From positions 266,305 through 330,304 of the forward strand of contig NW_005201318.1 of the NCBI RefSeq assembly GCF_000372725.1: a DNA stretch of 64,000 nt. The letters run 5' to 3'. This document shows, piece by piece, positions 41,112 to 51,700 of this stretch. Within the stretch, counting starts at the first letter, position 1. Each line of letters opens with the position of its first letter. The translations under genes were made by a program, and so were the position numbers. The stretch comes from Emiliania huxleyi CCMP1516. Taxonomy: Eukaryota > Haptophyta > Isochrysidales > Noelaerhabdaceae. The notes beneath the pieces were generated by a model. It made no database searches and had not been told where the DNA came from. It saw only the letters and a program-made list of their open reading frames with translations.

Positions 41112-41404
41112 GTCTGATAGAGCCCGCCGAGCGGCAGTATATGTACGTCTGAGGTGAATTTTCATGAAAAATAAGAGGGTAAGGAGGTGGAGGTGTGATG
41201 GTGAGAGGAAGAGGATGTGTGAGGTGAGGAGGTGGAGGTGTGATGATGAGGAAATGGAGGGGTGGTGGTAAGTGAGTGAGAGTGAGAAGAGAAGGTGAGG
41301 ATAATAAAGCATTTAATCAAAACAATTTTTTACGGCAGACTCGTGAATAAAGAAATATCCGACGCCGACGACGACCCGCAGTCGGCAGCGGTCCGTCCTG
41401 TGCC
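41112..41404. other. Purine-rich simple sequence upstream of the hydrolase
   Basis: 41170-41310 is a GAGGTGGAGGTGTGATG-type minisatellite. No gene seen. It should contain the promoter of the following gene. Confidence 0.6.
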
Positions 41405-42289
41405 ATGCACATGCTGCGCCGCGTCGCGATGGCGGCGCGAGCCCCCGCGCGGCGCCAGGCACGCCGCCTGACGTCGGTCACGCCCATCGAGTTGAAACGC
41501 AGGCACCTGCCTGGTCCCGCCGGTGCGGCGGAGCCGCCGCTCGTGCTCGTGCACGGCATCTTTGGGATGGGAAACAATTTTGCGACGGTCGGGCGGAAGC
41601 TTGCGGCGCGGCGCGAGGTGGTGCTCGTCGACCTGCGCAACCACGGCGGCAGCCCGTGGCACGACGACGCCTCGTTTGAGGCCATGCGTGCCGACATGGA
41701 GGGCGTCCTCGAGTCGATCGGGCGACCTGTGAGCCTGTGCGGCCACTCGCTCGGCGGCAAGGTGGCCATGCTGACGGCGCTGCAGCGGCCCGACCTCGTC
41801 GCGCGCCTGTGCGTCGCCGACATCGCGCCGGTCCGATACGAGATGGAGGCAAACCGGGCCATCATCGAGGCGCTGCTCGCCGTGCCCGAGACGGCGCTCG
41901 GCGACCGAAAGGAGGTGGATTCGGCGCTCGCGGCGAGCGAGACAGCCATCGCGCAGGGAGGGGGCGGGCTCGGCAACCCCTTCGTGCGTGGCTTCCTGCT
42001 GCAGAGCCTGCAGCCCGAAACGCGCAGCTGGCGCCTGAACTTGCGCGCGCTGCTCGGGAGCTACGAGGCGCTGCGCGGCTTCCCCGCGCCCGCCGGGTCG
42101 AGGGCCGAGATGCCGGCGCTCTTCATCGGGGGCGCGAACGGCGGCATGCTCCAGCCGAAGCACCTTCCTGCGTGCGAGGCCCTCTTCCCCAACGCGCGCC
42201 TCGAGATGGTGGCCACCGGCCACTTTGTGCACTCGGAGGCGCCGGCCACGTTTGTAGAGCTGGTGGACCGTTTCTGCGCCGACGGCTGA
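41405..42289 (+). CDS. ABHD11-like alpha/beta hydrolase
   Basis: Intronless, 294 residues. The first ~24 residues (MHMLRRVAMAARAPARRQAR) are basic and lack acids, fitting a mitochondrial or plastid transit peptide. The hydrolase core follows the ABHD11/YbfF pattern: LVHGIFGMGNNFATVGRKLA (oxyanion), VDLRNHGGSPWHD, GHSLGGKVAM (Ser near 115 as nucleophile), DIAPVRYE, and a final GHFVHSEAP (His near 273). Known ABHD11 is mitochondrial and protects the lipoylated 2-oxoglutarate dehydrogenase complex; the bacterial relatives are esterases. Length is normal for the family. A purine-rich minisatellite lies upstream and a (GGTG)n run downstream. Confidence 0.85.
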   Translation: MHMLRRVAMAARAPARRQARRLTSVTPIELKRRHLPGPAGAAEPPLVLVHGIFGMGNNFATVGRKLAARREVVLVDLRNHGGSPWHDDASFEAMRADMEGVLESIGRPVSLCGHSLGGKVAMLTALQRPDLVARLCVADIAPVRYEMEANRAIIEALLAVPETALGDRKEVDSALAASETAIAQGGGGLGNPFVRGFLLQSLQPETRSWRLNLRALLGSYEALRGFPAPAGSRAEMPALFIGGANGGMLQPKHLPACEALFPNARLEMVATGHFVHSEAPATFVELVDRFCADG

Positions 42290-42444
42290 GGTGGGGGCGT
42301 CTACTCAAAAAAGAAAAACGGGCGCCCAATCTGCGTTTCTTTTTTCTCACACCACGTGCCTCTCGGCACCGCCGTTCTTGAAAAAGTGGGTGGGTGGGGG
42401 GTAAACTTTGCGTAAACGCTTCGTAGGCCCCGGATCCGCGCGGA

Positions 42445-42516
42445 TGGTGAGTGGGTGGGTGGGTGGGTGGTGGGTGGGTGGTGGGTGGGGTGGGTGGGTG
42501 GGTGGGTGGATTGGGG
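42445..42516 (+). repeat. (GGTG)n microsatellite, G-quadruplex prone
   Basis: Repeated GTGGGTGGGTGGG and GGTGGTGGG units. The G-triplet spacing can form a G-quadruplex in single-stranded DNA or RNA. Confidence 0.85.
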
Positions 42517-42519
42517 TGG

Positions 42520-43144
42520 GTTTGGTCGTTTCTCTCTCCCCTCCGCGCGCGTCTTCGAGGCACAGCTCTCGTCGTTGCCACAGCATGTCGTTCCTCGCAC
42601 CGTGCCCACGCGACGGCACCAGCTGACCGATATCGCGCTCCCTGACGGCTGCCGCGTGCCTTACGGGCGCTTACGGCGCGCTCAACAAGTCATCCGAGGG
42701 CGGACTGCTGTTACGCTCGACGAGTGCGACGCCGCTCCAGCAGCTCGAGGGGTTCAAACGCGAGGCGACCAGCGTCTCCGCCGAGCTCGACGACGAGGCG
42801 GCCGTAATTATCTCCTGTCCTCGGGAGGGCGGCGGCGGCCCGGTGCAGAGTCGGAGGCGCGCTCCCGATGACAAATATTCGCCTCACAGTCAAACACGCT
42901 ACACGGCTGCTCACACGCCCAGCCGTGCTCTGGTGCGTCGCTTGGGACGCCTCTGCCGCCGAGATGTCGAGGCCGGCGCGCACTCTTCGACTTGGGCTAT
43001 TATCTGGCCTCGGGAGGGCGGCGGCGGCGGTGTTGGGGCCTGAGTACTAAAAAAGAAAAATAGACCTCAATCGAGGTGCTCGCATCGGCGCTCTTCGCCT
43101 TGACAGCCGCGTCCCTCGCAAGCACCCTTTTCCCTTCCTCTCAT
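42520..43144 (+). other. Weak coding hints before the acyl-CoA synthetase gene
   Basis: A plus-strand frame reads TSATPLQQLEGFKREATSVS then AELDDEAAVIISCPREGGGG and stays open to 43041. The segment ATTATCTNNCCTCGGGAGGG with a GGC run is duplicated (near 42808 and 42999). No family recognised; it may be a decayed gene. Confidence 0.3.
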
Positions 43145-46100
43145 ATGGCCGGCAAGGTGGACGAGAATGGCGTCCTGTGGAACGCCAACCAGGCTCGCCA
43201 CCACTGCTGAGCCCGCCTCCCCCAGTGCCGCCAGCCCCGCCGCGGCCATCGGCACCAGCACACATTTTGTTGCCGGACCTTTGTTTCCGGGCACCTCGCG
43301 CCACAGCCCGCCCAAATCTCGCAGGTCGGCGCCTTCTCTGATTGCTTCGGCGGGCACAAAAACCTTTGGGAGACGCTCGTCGCCTCGGCAGCGACGCACG
43401 GTCCCCTCCAGTGTGCGGGCGTGCGCAAGATTCTCGAAGTCGTGCCCGAGGGGGGCTTCGAAAAGCTGCGCATGGCGCCCAACTACGAGTGGATGACCTA
43501 CTCCGAGTACTTCAAGACGGCCGACTCGCTCGGCGCCGGCCTCGCCGAGGCCATCCCCGGCCTAAAGGCGAACGACACGGTGGTCATCTACGCAGACACG
43601 CAGCGCGACTGGATGCTCGCTGCGTACGCCTGCTGGCGGCAGGGGTACGTCGTTGGGACGATCTACGCGACGCTCGGCGCCGAGGGCGCCGAGTACGGCA
43701 TCAACCAGTCCGGCTGCAAGGCGCACGCGCCGCCCGTCCTGCACTTGGCGCTACGTGCAGCCCTCACCGCCCTGGCCGCGCCACGCCGTCGCCGCCTCAC
43801 TCGCAGAAGCCCTCTTCCGCGCCTCCCACCATCACGAGCCCGCACACCGCCGACCGCTGCCCACCACCCACCCCACTGGCCGACGCTGCCTTGTGCAGGC
43901 GGTCGTCGCAGACTCCAAGCTGCTCAAGATCCTGGCGGTGACTGCTCTTGAATAACCCCTGCAACCCGCTCAGTCTCTGATCTCCCCTCTCATTGAGCAC
44001 TTCTATACACACACTCGAAGTGGCCTTGTCGTGTGGAGGGAAGAGCTAGAATCGTCATCCAGGAGGGAACCACCCCCCCCCCCCCCCCTGTTTTTTTTTT
44101 TGTTTTTTTTTTCCCCCTCCTTTCTTTCTTCTTCTCTTTTTTCTCCTCCCTTCCTTTTTTCTTTTTTTTTTTCTTTCTTCTNNNNNNNNNNNNNNNNNNN
44201 NNNNNNNNNNNNNNNNNNNNNNNNNNNNNNNNNNNNNNNNNNNNNNNNNNNNNNNNNNNNNNNNNNNNNNNNNNNNNNNNNNNNNNNNNNNNNNNNNNNN
44301 NNNNNNNNNNNNNNNNNNNNNNNNNNNNNNNNNNNNNNNNNNNNNNNNNNNNNNNNNNNNNNNNNNNNNNNNNNNNNNNNNNNNNNNNNNNNNNNNNNNN
44401 NNNNNNNNNNNNNNNNNNNNNNNNNNNNNNNNNNNNNNNNNNNNNNNNNNNNNNNNNNNNNNNNNNNNNNNNNNNNNNNNNNNNNNNNNNNNNNNNNNNN
44501 NNNNNNNNNNNNNNNNNNNNNNNNNNNNNNNNNNNNNNNNNNNNNNNNNNNNNNNNNNNNNNNNNNNNNNNNNNNNNNNNNNNNNNNNNNNNNNNNNNNN
44601 NNNNNNNNNNNNNNNNNNNNNNNNNNNNNNNNNNNNNNNNNNNNNNNNNNNNNNNNNNNNNNNNNNNNNNNNNNNNNNNNNNNNNNNNNNNNNNNNNNNN
44701 NNNNNNNNNNNNNNNNNNNNNNNNNNNNNNNNNNNNNNNNNNNNNNNNNNNNNNNNNNNNNNNNNNNNNNNNNNNNNNNNNNNNNNNNNNNNNNNNNNNN
44801 NNNNNNNNNNNNNNNNNNNNNNNNNNNNNNNNNNNNNNNNNNNNNNNNNNNNNNNNNNNNNNNNNNNNNNNNNNNNNNNNNNNNNNNNNNNNNNNNNNNN
44901 NNNNNNNNNNNNNNNNNNNNNNNNNNNNNNNNNNNNNNNNNNNNNNNNNNNNNNNNNNNNNNNNNNNNNNNNNNNNNNNNNNNNNNNNNNNNNNNNNNNN
45001 NNNNNNNNNNNNNNNNNNNNNNNNNNNNNNNNNNNNNNNNNNNNNNNNNNNNNNNNNNNNNNNNNNNNNNNNNNNNNNNNNNNNNNNNNNNNNNNNNNNN
45101 NNNNNNNNNNNNNNNNNNNNNNNNNNNNNNNNNNNNNNNNNNNNNNNNNNNNNNNNNNNNNNNTTCCCCGGGGGTTTGCTTTTCCCTGGCGGCCCCCTCT
45201 TTTTCTCTCCTCCCCCCCCCCCCCCTCTTCCTCCGCAAGCTCCTCCCGACCCCTCCCCCCCCCCTCCTCCTCCGCAAGCTCCTCCCGACCCCCCCCCCCG
45301 CCACCGCGAGTCCCGCCAGTCACCCCCACACCACCCCCTTCACGGGAGGCGGGGAGGGGCGGCGCGGGGTCCAGAGTAACACGCGACTGCGGACTGAGGC
45401 GTGACAATGACTGCTGTAGCTCGGCGACGTGGCCATCGTCGCGCCCTCCATCTTCGTCGCCGCACCGGCGGTGCTCGACAAGGTGTGTGACATTCGCGCG
45501 TGCCATAGTGCAGCGCGATTGACATTGGCGAGGCCGGCATACGCGCTCCGCACGGCCCAGCTACGCGCATTGGGCGCCAGCACGCGCTTGCCCTCCTCGC
45601 TCTCCCAGTAGCCCCCGAGGGCGAGGAAGTCCGGTCCGGGCGAGAGGAACGAGGAGCTGATCCCCAGGCCCCCGACCACGCAGGTTCTCGTCGGCATCAA
45701 GGCCAAGTTCGCCGCGCTGCCTGGAATCCTGCAGGGGCGCGTCAACGCCGCGATCGCCAACGGCAAGTGCGACTACGACTCGGGCGGCGTGGGCGCTCAC
45801 TGGACGTACATCATCGGCGAGTCCTCGCCCGCGATCCGGCCGAGATGCAGCCGAGATGCAGCCGAGCTCCAGCCGAGTTGCAGCCGTGATCCCGCCGTGA
45901 GCGAGCCGAGACTATCGGCCGCGAGGACGCCCTCGGCCGCTCAGCCCCCGCCCCCCCCTTCTCTCCGCTGCCGCAGGCAACCTCATCTTCAAAAAGGTGC
46001 AGAAGCTGCTCGGCGGCAACGTGGAGCTGATGGTGACCGGCAAAGCGCCCTAGAAGCGGAAGACGGAGTCGTGTCCTCCAACCAGCGCTCGAGAGGACCC

Positions 46101-47346
46101 GCCCTCCGCTGTCGTCGACCGTATTCGTACCCCTCGCATTCACGCGGGGCTCTGAAGTCTCCGCACGAGACCGTTCTTCCCGCCCTGATGTCGGTGTCTT
46201 CACCCCGTAGGCTCGGCGCCCCTCGGCGCGGAGGTGCAGAAGTTTGTGCAGACCGTCTTCAAGTGCCGCGTGCGGCAGGGCTACGGCCTCACCGAGACGT
46301 GCGCGGCCACGTGCATCGCCCTCGCGAGCGACAACACCACGGCGCAGGTCGTGGCGCGCACAGCCCCCCTAAACACGCTGGGCTATGCAATGTCCCGCGT
46401 GCATCAAGCTGCGCGACTGGGAGGAGGCGAGCCGCTTTCCGAGACACTTCCAAGACACTTCCAAGGCACTTCCGAGGCACTTCCGAGGCACTTCCGCCGA
46501 GGCACGCTTAAATGCCGTGGGGCTCCTGTCTTCTAGACGTGGAGTCGCGAGGGCTGCCTGGCCCTTGCCCCACCACCTCGTGTGTGGAGAAGTTCACCTT
46601 CCCTTCCCTCACGCCCAGGGCGGCTACATGAACGCCGACAAGGACAACAAGGAGATCGGCATGCCCCGCGGCGAGATCCTCATCGGCGGGCCGGGCGTGT
46701 GCGACGGCTACCTCGTCGACCCGGCCGCGCCGGACCCGGACGTGGTGGCGAAGAACCGCGACGAGTTCGTGACGATCGACGGCCAGCGCTACTTTTGCAC
46801 CGGCGACGTCGGCCAGTACACGCCCGAGGGCAACCTGATGATCATCGATCGCAAGAAGGACCTGGTCAAGCTGCAGCAGGGCGAGTACGTCGCCCTCTCC
46901 AAGGTTGAGAACGTGCTCAAGACGTCGCAGTACACGGCGCTGCCGATGGTGTACGCGCTTTCCTCGATGTCGTACTGCATCGCGCTCATCTGCCCAAACG
47001 AGGGCCCGCTCATGAAGCTCGCGGCCTCGCTCGGCGTGTCGGGAGATCTCGGCGCCGTCTGCGAGGACGCAAAGGTGGTCGCCGCCGTGCTCAAGGACAT
47101 CACCGCCGAGTGCAAGAAGGGCAAGCTCGCCAAGTTTGAGATCCCGACCAAGGTCATCCTCGTCGCCGAGCTCTGGACGCCGGAGAACGAGCTGCTCACG
47201 GCGGTGAGCGCTCGCCCCCCAGGGGGCGGGCTTCCACGGAGGCCGGGGCTCCCTGAGGGCACTGGCGGTGCGAATAGGTGCGCAAGCTCAAGCGGCGCGA
47301 GATCGTCGCGTGCCACAAGGCGCAGATCGACAAGTGCTACGTCTAG
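43145..47346 (+). CDS. Long-chain acyl-CoA synthetase (AMP-forming), interrupted by an assembly gap
   Basis: Activates fatty acids to acyl-CoA with ATP. Exons seen: 43145-43192 (MAGKVDENGVLWNANQ), 43325-43720 (...WETLVASAATHGPLQ..., MTYSEYFKTADSLGAGLAE, GTIYATLGAEGAEYGINQSG), 43899-43937 (AVVADSKLLKILA), gap, 45420-45482 (PSIFVAAPAVLDK), 45684-45792, 45977-46039 (FKKVQKLLGGNVELMVTG), 46211 to about 46347 (APLGAEVQ, QGYGLTETCA), an unresolved junction, then ACIKLRDWEE to 46426, 46619-47203 (YMNADKDNKEIGMPRGEILI, YFCTGDVGQYTPEGNLMIID then RKKDLVKLQQGEYV) and 47278-47346. The ATP-binding TSGTTG loop must lie in the gap. Five of eight phased introns have GC donors. At 46348-46384 the expected QVG.P...ACIKL is disrupted, so a small intron or error is possible there. 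No peroxisomal C-terminal signal. Confidence 0.88.
44182..45163. other. Assembly gap (982 N)
   Basis: Run of N flanked by poly-T/poly-C and CT-rich low-complexity sequence, inside an intron-rich part of the acyl-CoA synthetase gene. The central coding part, including the ATP loop, is lost here. The true gap size is unknown. Confidence 0.99.
45793..45976 (+). repeat. Intron with GCCGAGATGCA minisatellite
   Basis: GC-AG intron of the acyl-CoA synthetase. Its start carries four to five degenerate copies of GCCGAGATGCA (about 45838-45885). Confidence 0.75.
46040..46210 (+). mobile_element. Introner-like element, family A copy 3 (acyl-CoA synthetase intron)
   Basis: 171-bp GC-AG intron splitting VTG/SAPLG. 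It begins CTAGAAGCGGAAGACGGAG and contains GAGAGGACCCGCCCTCCGCT and CCTCGCATTCACGCGGGGCT, all matching copy 1 at 763-1028 in order and orientation. The flanks GC...GCGCC at both junctions are a partly eroded direct repeat. The same family in a second, unrelated gene shows that it has moved. Confidence 0.78.
46427..46618 (+). repeat. Intron with (CGAGGCACTTC)n minisatellite
   Basis: GC-AG intron of the acyl-CoA synthetase, with about six copies of an 11-12-base unit such as CGAGGCACTTC or CAAGACACTTC at 46440-46500. Confidence 0.8.
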
Positions 47347-47636
47347 GCGGCCGCGCCCTGGGCGAGCGGCCAGAACCAAAGTAGGAGTGTTCATTTGGCA
47401 TGCGGGGAGTTTCCCCTCTTGCCTTGGACGGAGCGGGGACCCACCCTCGAGCGCGTGGGCTGCGGCGGCGGCCTGCGGGAGCGTGCCCGGGGCGCCCTCT
47501 GTTCCAGCTGGGTACTAGACTAACTTATGGCATTCATGCAGAGAACAGTGTGGTGAGAGCCCCACAAGTCAAGGTGGATTTTCAAACGGCCCCTCACTGT
47601 ACGGTAGTTTGCCCGGCCGGCGGCGTCGATCGCAAC

Positions 47637-48662
47637 ATGTGCGGGCCGAACAGCGCCACAGCCTCGGGCTACAAGACGCAGGACCACCTGCAGCCGGCAC
47701 CTGCGTCCGAGGCCGCCGATGGAGACCTGGTGGTTGAGGAATTCCCGATCAGCTTTGGTGGCTACACGTATCCACACGGCCGCATCGCCTACGTCAAGGG
47801 ACGGCAGCCAACCCCCGTCATCCTCGTCCACCACAACTACGCGGGCTGCAAGCGGTTTGACGTGGACCAGGCGGCGTACCTCGCGCTCTGCGGATACGTC
47901 GGGCTCGCGGTAGACTTATACCCGGAGTGCGAGATGTACACTTCAGCCGACCGCTCCGTGAACGTCGACAGGGCCCGCCACTTCAAGGGCTCGTTCGACT
48001 ACATGCAGTCGCTTCTCGTCGACCCAGCGAAGTGGCGCTCGCTCATGGGCGCGTTCATGGCTGCGGCGGACGTACACCCCGCTGTGGCGGCCGGGAAAGC
48101 GGGCTGCATCGGCTATTGCCTCGGCGGCCAGAGCTGCTTCGAGCAGCTTCGAGCTGGTCACGCGATCCAGGCGCTCGTCTCGCTGCACGGGCTGCTCCAC
48201 TCGCGGCCGATGGTCGAGGGCCTCCCCTTTTGGGACCCGCTCCAGCGCATAAGTGCCGAGGAGTACGCGCAACGCATCCAGCCGCCGCCGAGCGCGATGA
48301 CGCCTGGTTGCATTGTGCTCGTCGAGAACGGAGCGGACGACGAGCACGTGCCGGAGGACATGCAGAAGGAGTGGATCAAGGAGATGGACGGCAGCGGGGT
48401 CGACTGGCGCTTCACCAACCATGCGCGAACGCCACACGGCTTTGCACTCGCCCCCGGCGTCGTCGCGACCTCGTACATGGAGGCGGCCGATCGTAGGTCG
48501 ACCCTGTCGATGCTTGGCGCGTTCGCAGAGGCATGGCCGCATGTCGAGCAGCACCATGTGACGCGCAACGCCTCGGGCACCATCATCCCCTACGCGATCC
48601 CCACCTCCGCCGAGCTCGCGCTGCCGATCAGCGCCATCGGCGATGCGAAGCCTCGGGGTTAG
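47637..48662 (+). CDS. Dienelactone hydrolase family protein
   Basis: 341 residues from the ATG at 47637 (MCGPNSATASGYKTQ); an upstream extension stays open to 47400 but overlaps the previous gene's 3' end. The fold signature is VILVHHNYAGCKRFDVDQAA, then YLALCGYVGLAVDLYP. The nucleophile is Cys in GYCLGGQSC (near 161), the acid Asp in ENGADDEHVP, and the base His in ARTPHGFALA, so the Cys-Asp-His triad of dienelactone hydrolases is complete. Known members open lactones; eukaryotic ones (CMBL type) hydrolyse diverse esters. Natural substrate unknown. No introns. The next gene begins 120 bases downstream on the same strand. Confidence 0.85.
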   Translation: MCGPNSATASGYKTQDHLQPAPASEAADGDLVVEEFPISFGGYTYPHGRIAYVKGRQPTPVILVHHNYAGCKRFDVDQAAYLALCGYVGLAVDLYPECEMYTSADRSVNVDRARHFKGSFDYMQSLLVDPAKWRSLMGAFMAAADVHPAVAAGKAGCIGYCLGGQSCFEQLRAGHAIQALVSLHGLLHSRPMVEGLPFWDPLQRISAEEYAQRIQPPPSAMTPGCIVLVENGADDEHVPEDMQKEWIKEMDGSGVDWRFTNHARTPHGFALAPGVVATSYMEAADRRSTLSMLGAFAEAWPHVEQHHVTRNASGTIIPYAIPTSAELALPISAIGDAKPRG

Positions 48663-48782
48663 CTTCAGGGCTTGTGTGTTGGAAGGAGATCTGTTTTGAT
48701 TAAGATTTCTTTCCCCCTTTTTCCTCGTCGCCATGTGCATGTGCATGCCCCTGCTAGGGTGCATGTGCATTTAACATCTGAC

Positions 48783-51700
48783 ATGCTCGCTCACACGCAC
48801 GCACGCTGCGGCGCCAGCGACAGCGAGGCCGCGATTGTGCTCCTGCACGGCTTCCTGGGCGATCGGCGCGACGTCGAGCCGCTGCGCCAAAAGCTCGGCG
48901 CTCTCGCGGACTGCATCAGCCTCGACCTTCCCGGGCACGGCGACAGTGCGTGGATGCCGACCATCGACGCTGGGACGTCCGCCGTTGACGCCGCGCTCGC
49001 GACGCTAGAGGCGCTGTGTCCGCCGCCTGCGCGGCTGCTGCTCGTCGGGTACTCGATGGGTGGCCGCGTGGCGCTCCAGCTGGCGGCACGCCTGCCGCCG
49101 CCTCGCCTCGCCGGACTCGTCATCCTGAGCGGTAGCCCTGGGCTGGACGACGGCGCGTTGCGCGAGGCGCGGCTCTCTCGCGACGTTGCCCTCGCCGCGC
49201 GGCTGCGAGCGATGACCCCGCCGCACTTTGACGAGTGGCTGCGACGGGAGTGGTATCGTGCGGCCTTGTGGGGTGGCCGGCTGCAAGAACACCCCTCCTT
49301 TGAGCGAATGCTGCTCCGGCGCACCGACGGCGCTCAGCCGCGCGACCGCGCGGCGTCGCTCGAACGCGAGAGCGTGGGTCGGCAACCCTCGTGTTGGCCG
49401 TGGCTCGAGGCGCCGCCCGCGCCAGTCCTGTACGTCGCCGGCGAGGAGGACGAAGCCTACTGCAAGGTGGCGACGAGGCTGGCCGAGCACTCCGGCGGGC
49501 TTGCGAGAGGCGGAGAGGAGGCGTGGCGTCGACCAGCACTCACGATCGGCTCGACTTCCCTAGGCGTCGCCGAGCCGGTGGAGCGGCGGCTTGTGCGGGT
49601 GGCGGTGCTGCCTGCTGCTGGCCACGCACTTCTCACCGAGGCCCCTCACCCCACTAGCTTCGCAAACCGATCGGACCGCGCAAAACCGAGGCCTCGCAAA
49701 CCGATCGGACCGCGAAGCCGTAGGCCTCCGCGCCCGTCGCTGAGATATGCCACGCCTTCGCGAGCCAAGTGCTGCCACCGCCGCTTGTGCCGGCGTCGCC
49801 GCCGCTATCGGAGGGCGTGCGGATTCAAGCGCGTGGGCCGGAAGGCGTCGACGCGCTGTCTGCGCGTCTGCTGCCGTTCCGCTTGCCGCTGACGGCGCGA
49901 CGTTCCTCGCGTGCCCACCGACTCTGCTGCTTGGAGGCGACCTCTTCTGTCTGTTGCACAGGCGCCGCTGCCGCTCGCGCGCGGACCTCCCCTCTCGGAA
50001 CGCGCCGGCGTACTTCTACTTGTGGAAGGCAACGTTTCGCTGCCGTGCCCGCTCCGCCCGCGCGGCTCTCTCAGCCGTTCACGCGGTCGCTCAGGTATGG
50101 CCGCGGACGGGAGGGCGGTGCGTGGTTTGGGGGAGGTGTGCCCGCTTCCCGGGCGCGCGATGACGGCGGGCGCGCATGAAGGTGGCGGCGGGAGTGCCTG
50201 AATCGCCGAGGGGCGTGTTTGGCGTTAGGTTCCATAGCGAGAGCCTCGACGAGGCGGCGGCGCAGCTCCGTTCCGTCGCTCACCGGTTGCAAGGAGCTCT
50301 GCTGCCCTTTGCGGTCGCTCGGCTCGACGGCCCGCCTCTCATGTCCATGTACCCGCGGCGGCTGTGAACGGCGTCTCTTCACACCTCCAGCTGTGAACAG
50401 GCCCGACCGCCAAGCGAGGCTAGTTCGGACAAGGCAGCGGAACGGAGGGGCGGTGGTGGCCGCCCCGTAGGCTCGATGAGTGCTTGGCTCGCCGCGGCTT
50501 GCGATCGGCCGAGCAAGTTGGCTTTTGGGCCCTTGCTACCGAGCGTGCGCTGCGCACTCGAAATGGCGTGCCTGCATTTGCTCGCGCAAGCAGCCAACAC
50601 GAGCATCGCTCAACTCGTCTGCTGTGCACGACGAGCGCCCTACCAGTCGCACGCGCGTCTCCGCAAGCCGGCGGAGCGGCCCCCGCAGCTCCGAAAGCTT
50701 GGGGGGCTATGCGCATAGGTCCGCATCAACGGGCTGCTCGCCAGGGGCGAGGCTTCCTCTCTCGAGGCGGCGGCAGACGCCGCAAGAGCAGCCGTTGATT
50801 CGGCGCGTCCCTCCTCTCGCGCCTGCGCTTCTGGACCGGCAGTGAAACACGCGGCAGCTCGCATGCGCACGTGGAAGGTCAAGGTGGGGGGAGGCAAGGC
50901 TGCGAGCGAGGACGGAGCAGTGGCCGTTGCCACGCATCGAAACCTCGCCGGCCGGCCGTAGGTGAGCCGGCGTTCGCGGGGCCGTGAGTGGGGGTCCCCA
51001 CCGATGCCCCTCTGACTACTGCACTTTTGTCTGTGTTGATGCCTTTCCCTGAGAACGCACAACACGCCTCGTGTGTAATGCCCCGTGTGTTCCGCGAGCG
51101 TGTGTGCCCCGTCGTCCGTGGTAGGACGTGTGTAACACTGACTGACTGACTGTAGGTGATCCGGCGGCAGACGGCCGCCGGATCGGGAAGCTGCTCCTCG
51201 GCTGCACGGCGCTAGGCGCCCGCCTCCGCCTCGACGCGAACCAAGCTTGGAGCAGAGAGCAGGCGGCATGTAGAGAGCCGTCCATAGCGAGATGACGCGA
51301 CGCTCCTTCGACAGCCCGCGGGCCGCGGAGATATTCAAGCCCCGAACGTTTGCACTTCTGTTGACTCTGCATTTCTGTGACTGCCAATCCTCTCTTGAGA
51401 TTGCACACAATGCCTCGTGTGTCCGCGCGTGTGCCCCCCCTGCTAGGACGTGTGTAACACTGACTGATTGATTGTCTGACCGTTGAGCAGGCGGCCACTT
51501 TCTGCGAGGCAATGCAAACCGAGTGGGAGGCAGGGTGCGCCGCCCTCTGTCCCGAACACCAACGTGGCGACGGCGCCGGGGCGGTCTCCGCTCCAGCACC
51601 GCGTTGGCCGCCGCCCGCCCTCGATTTCTGCGAAGAGCCGCTGATGGCTCGGTTGCATGCGCAGTTGCCGGCGCTTCACGCCCAGTACGGTCTTCGACAC

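Noticed and set aside
42455-42871. Frame MGGWVVGGWW... before the acyl-CoA synthetase gene
   Set aside because: It starts inside the (GGTG)n microsatellite and has no conserved features.
44003-45506. Long open frames across the N gap
   Set aside because: They exist only because N is read as X; the flanks are poly-T, poly-C and CT-rich sequence.
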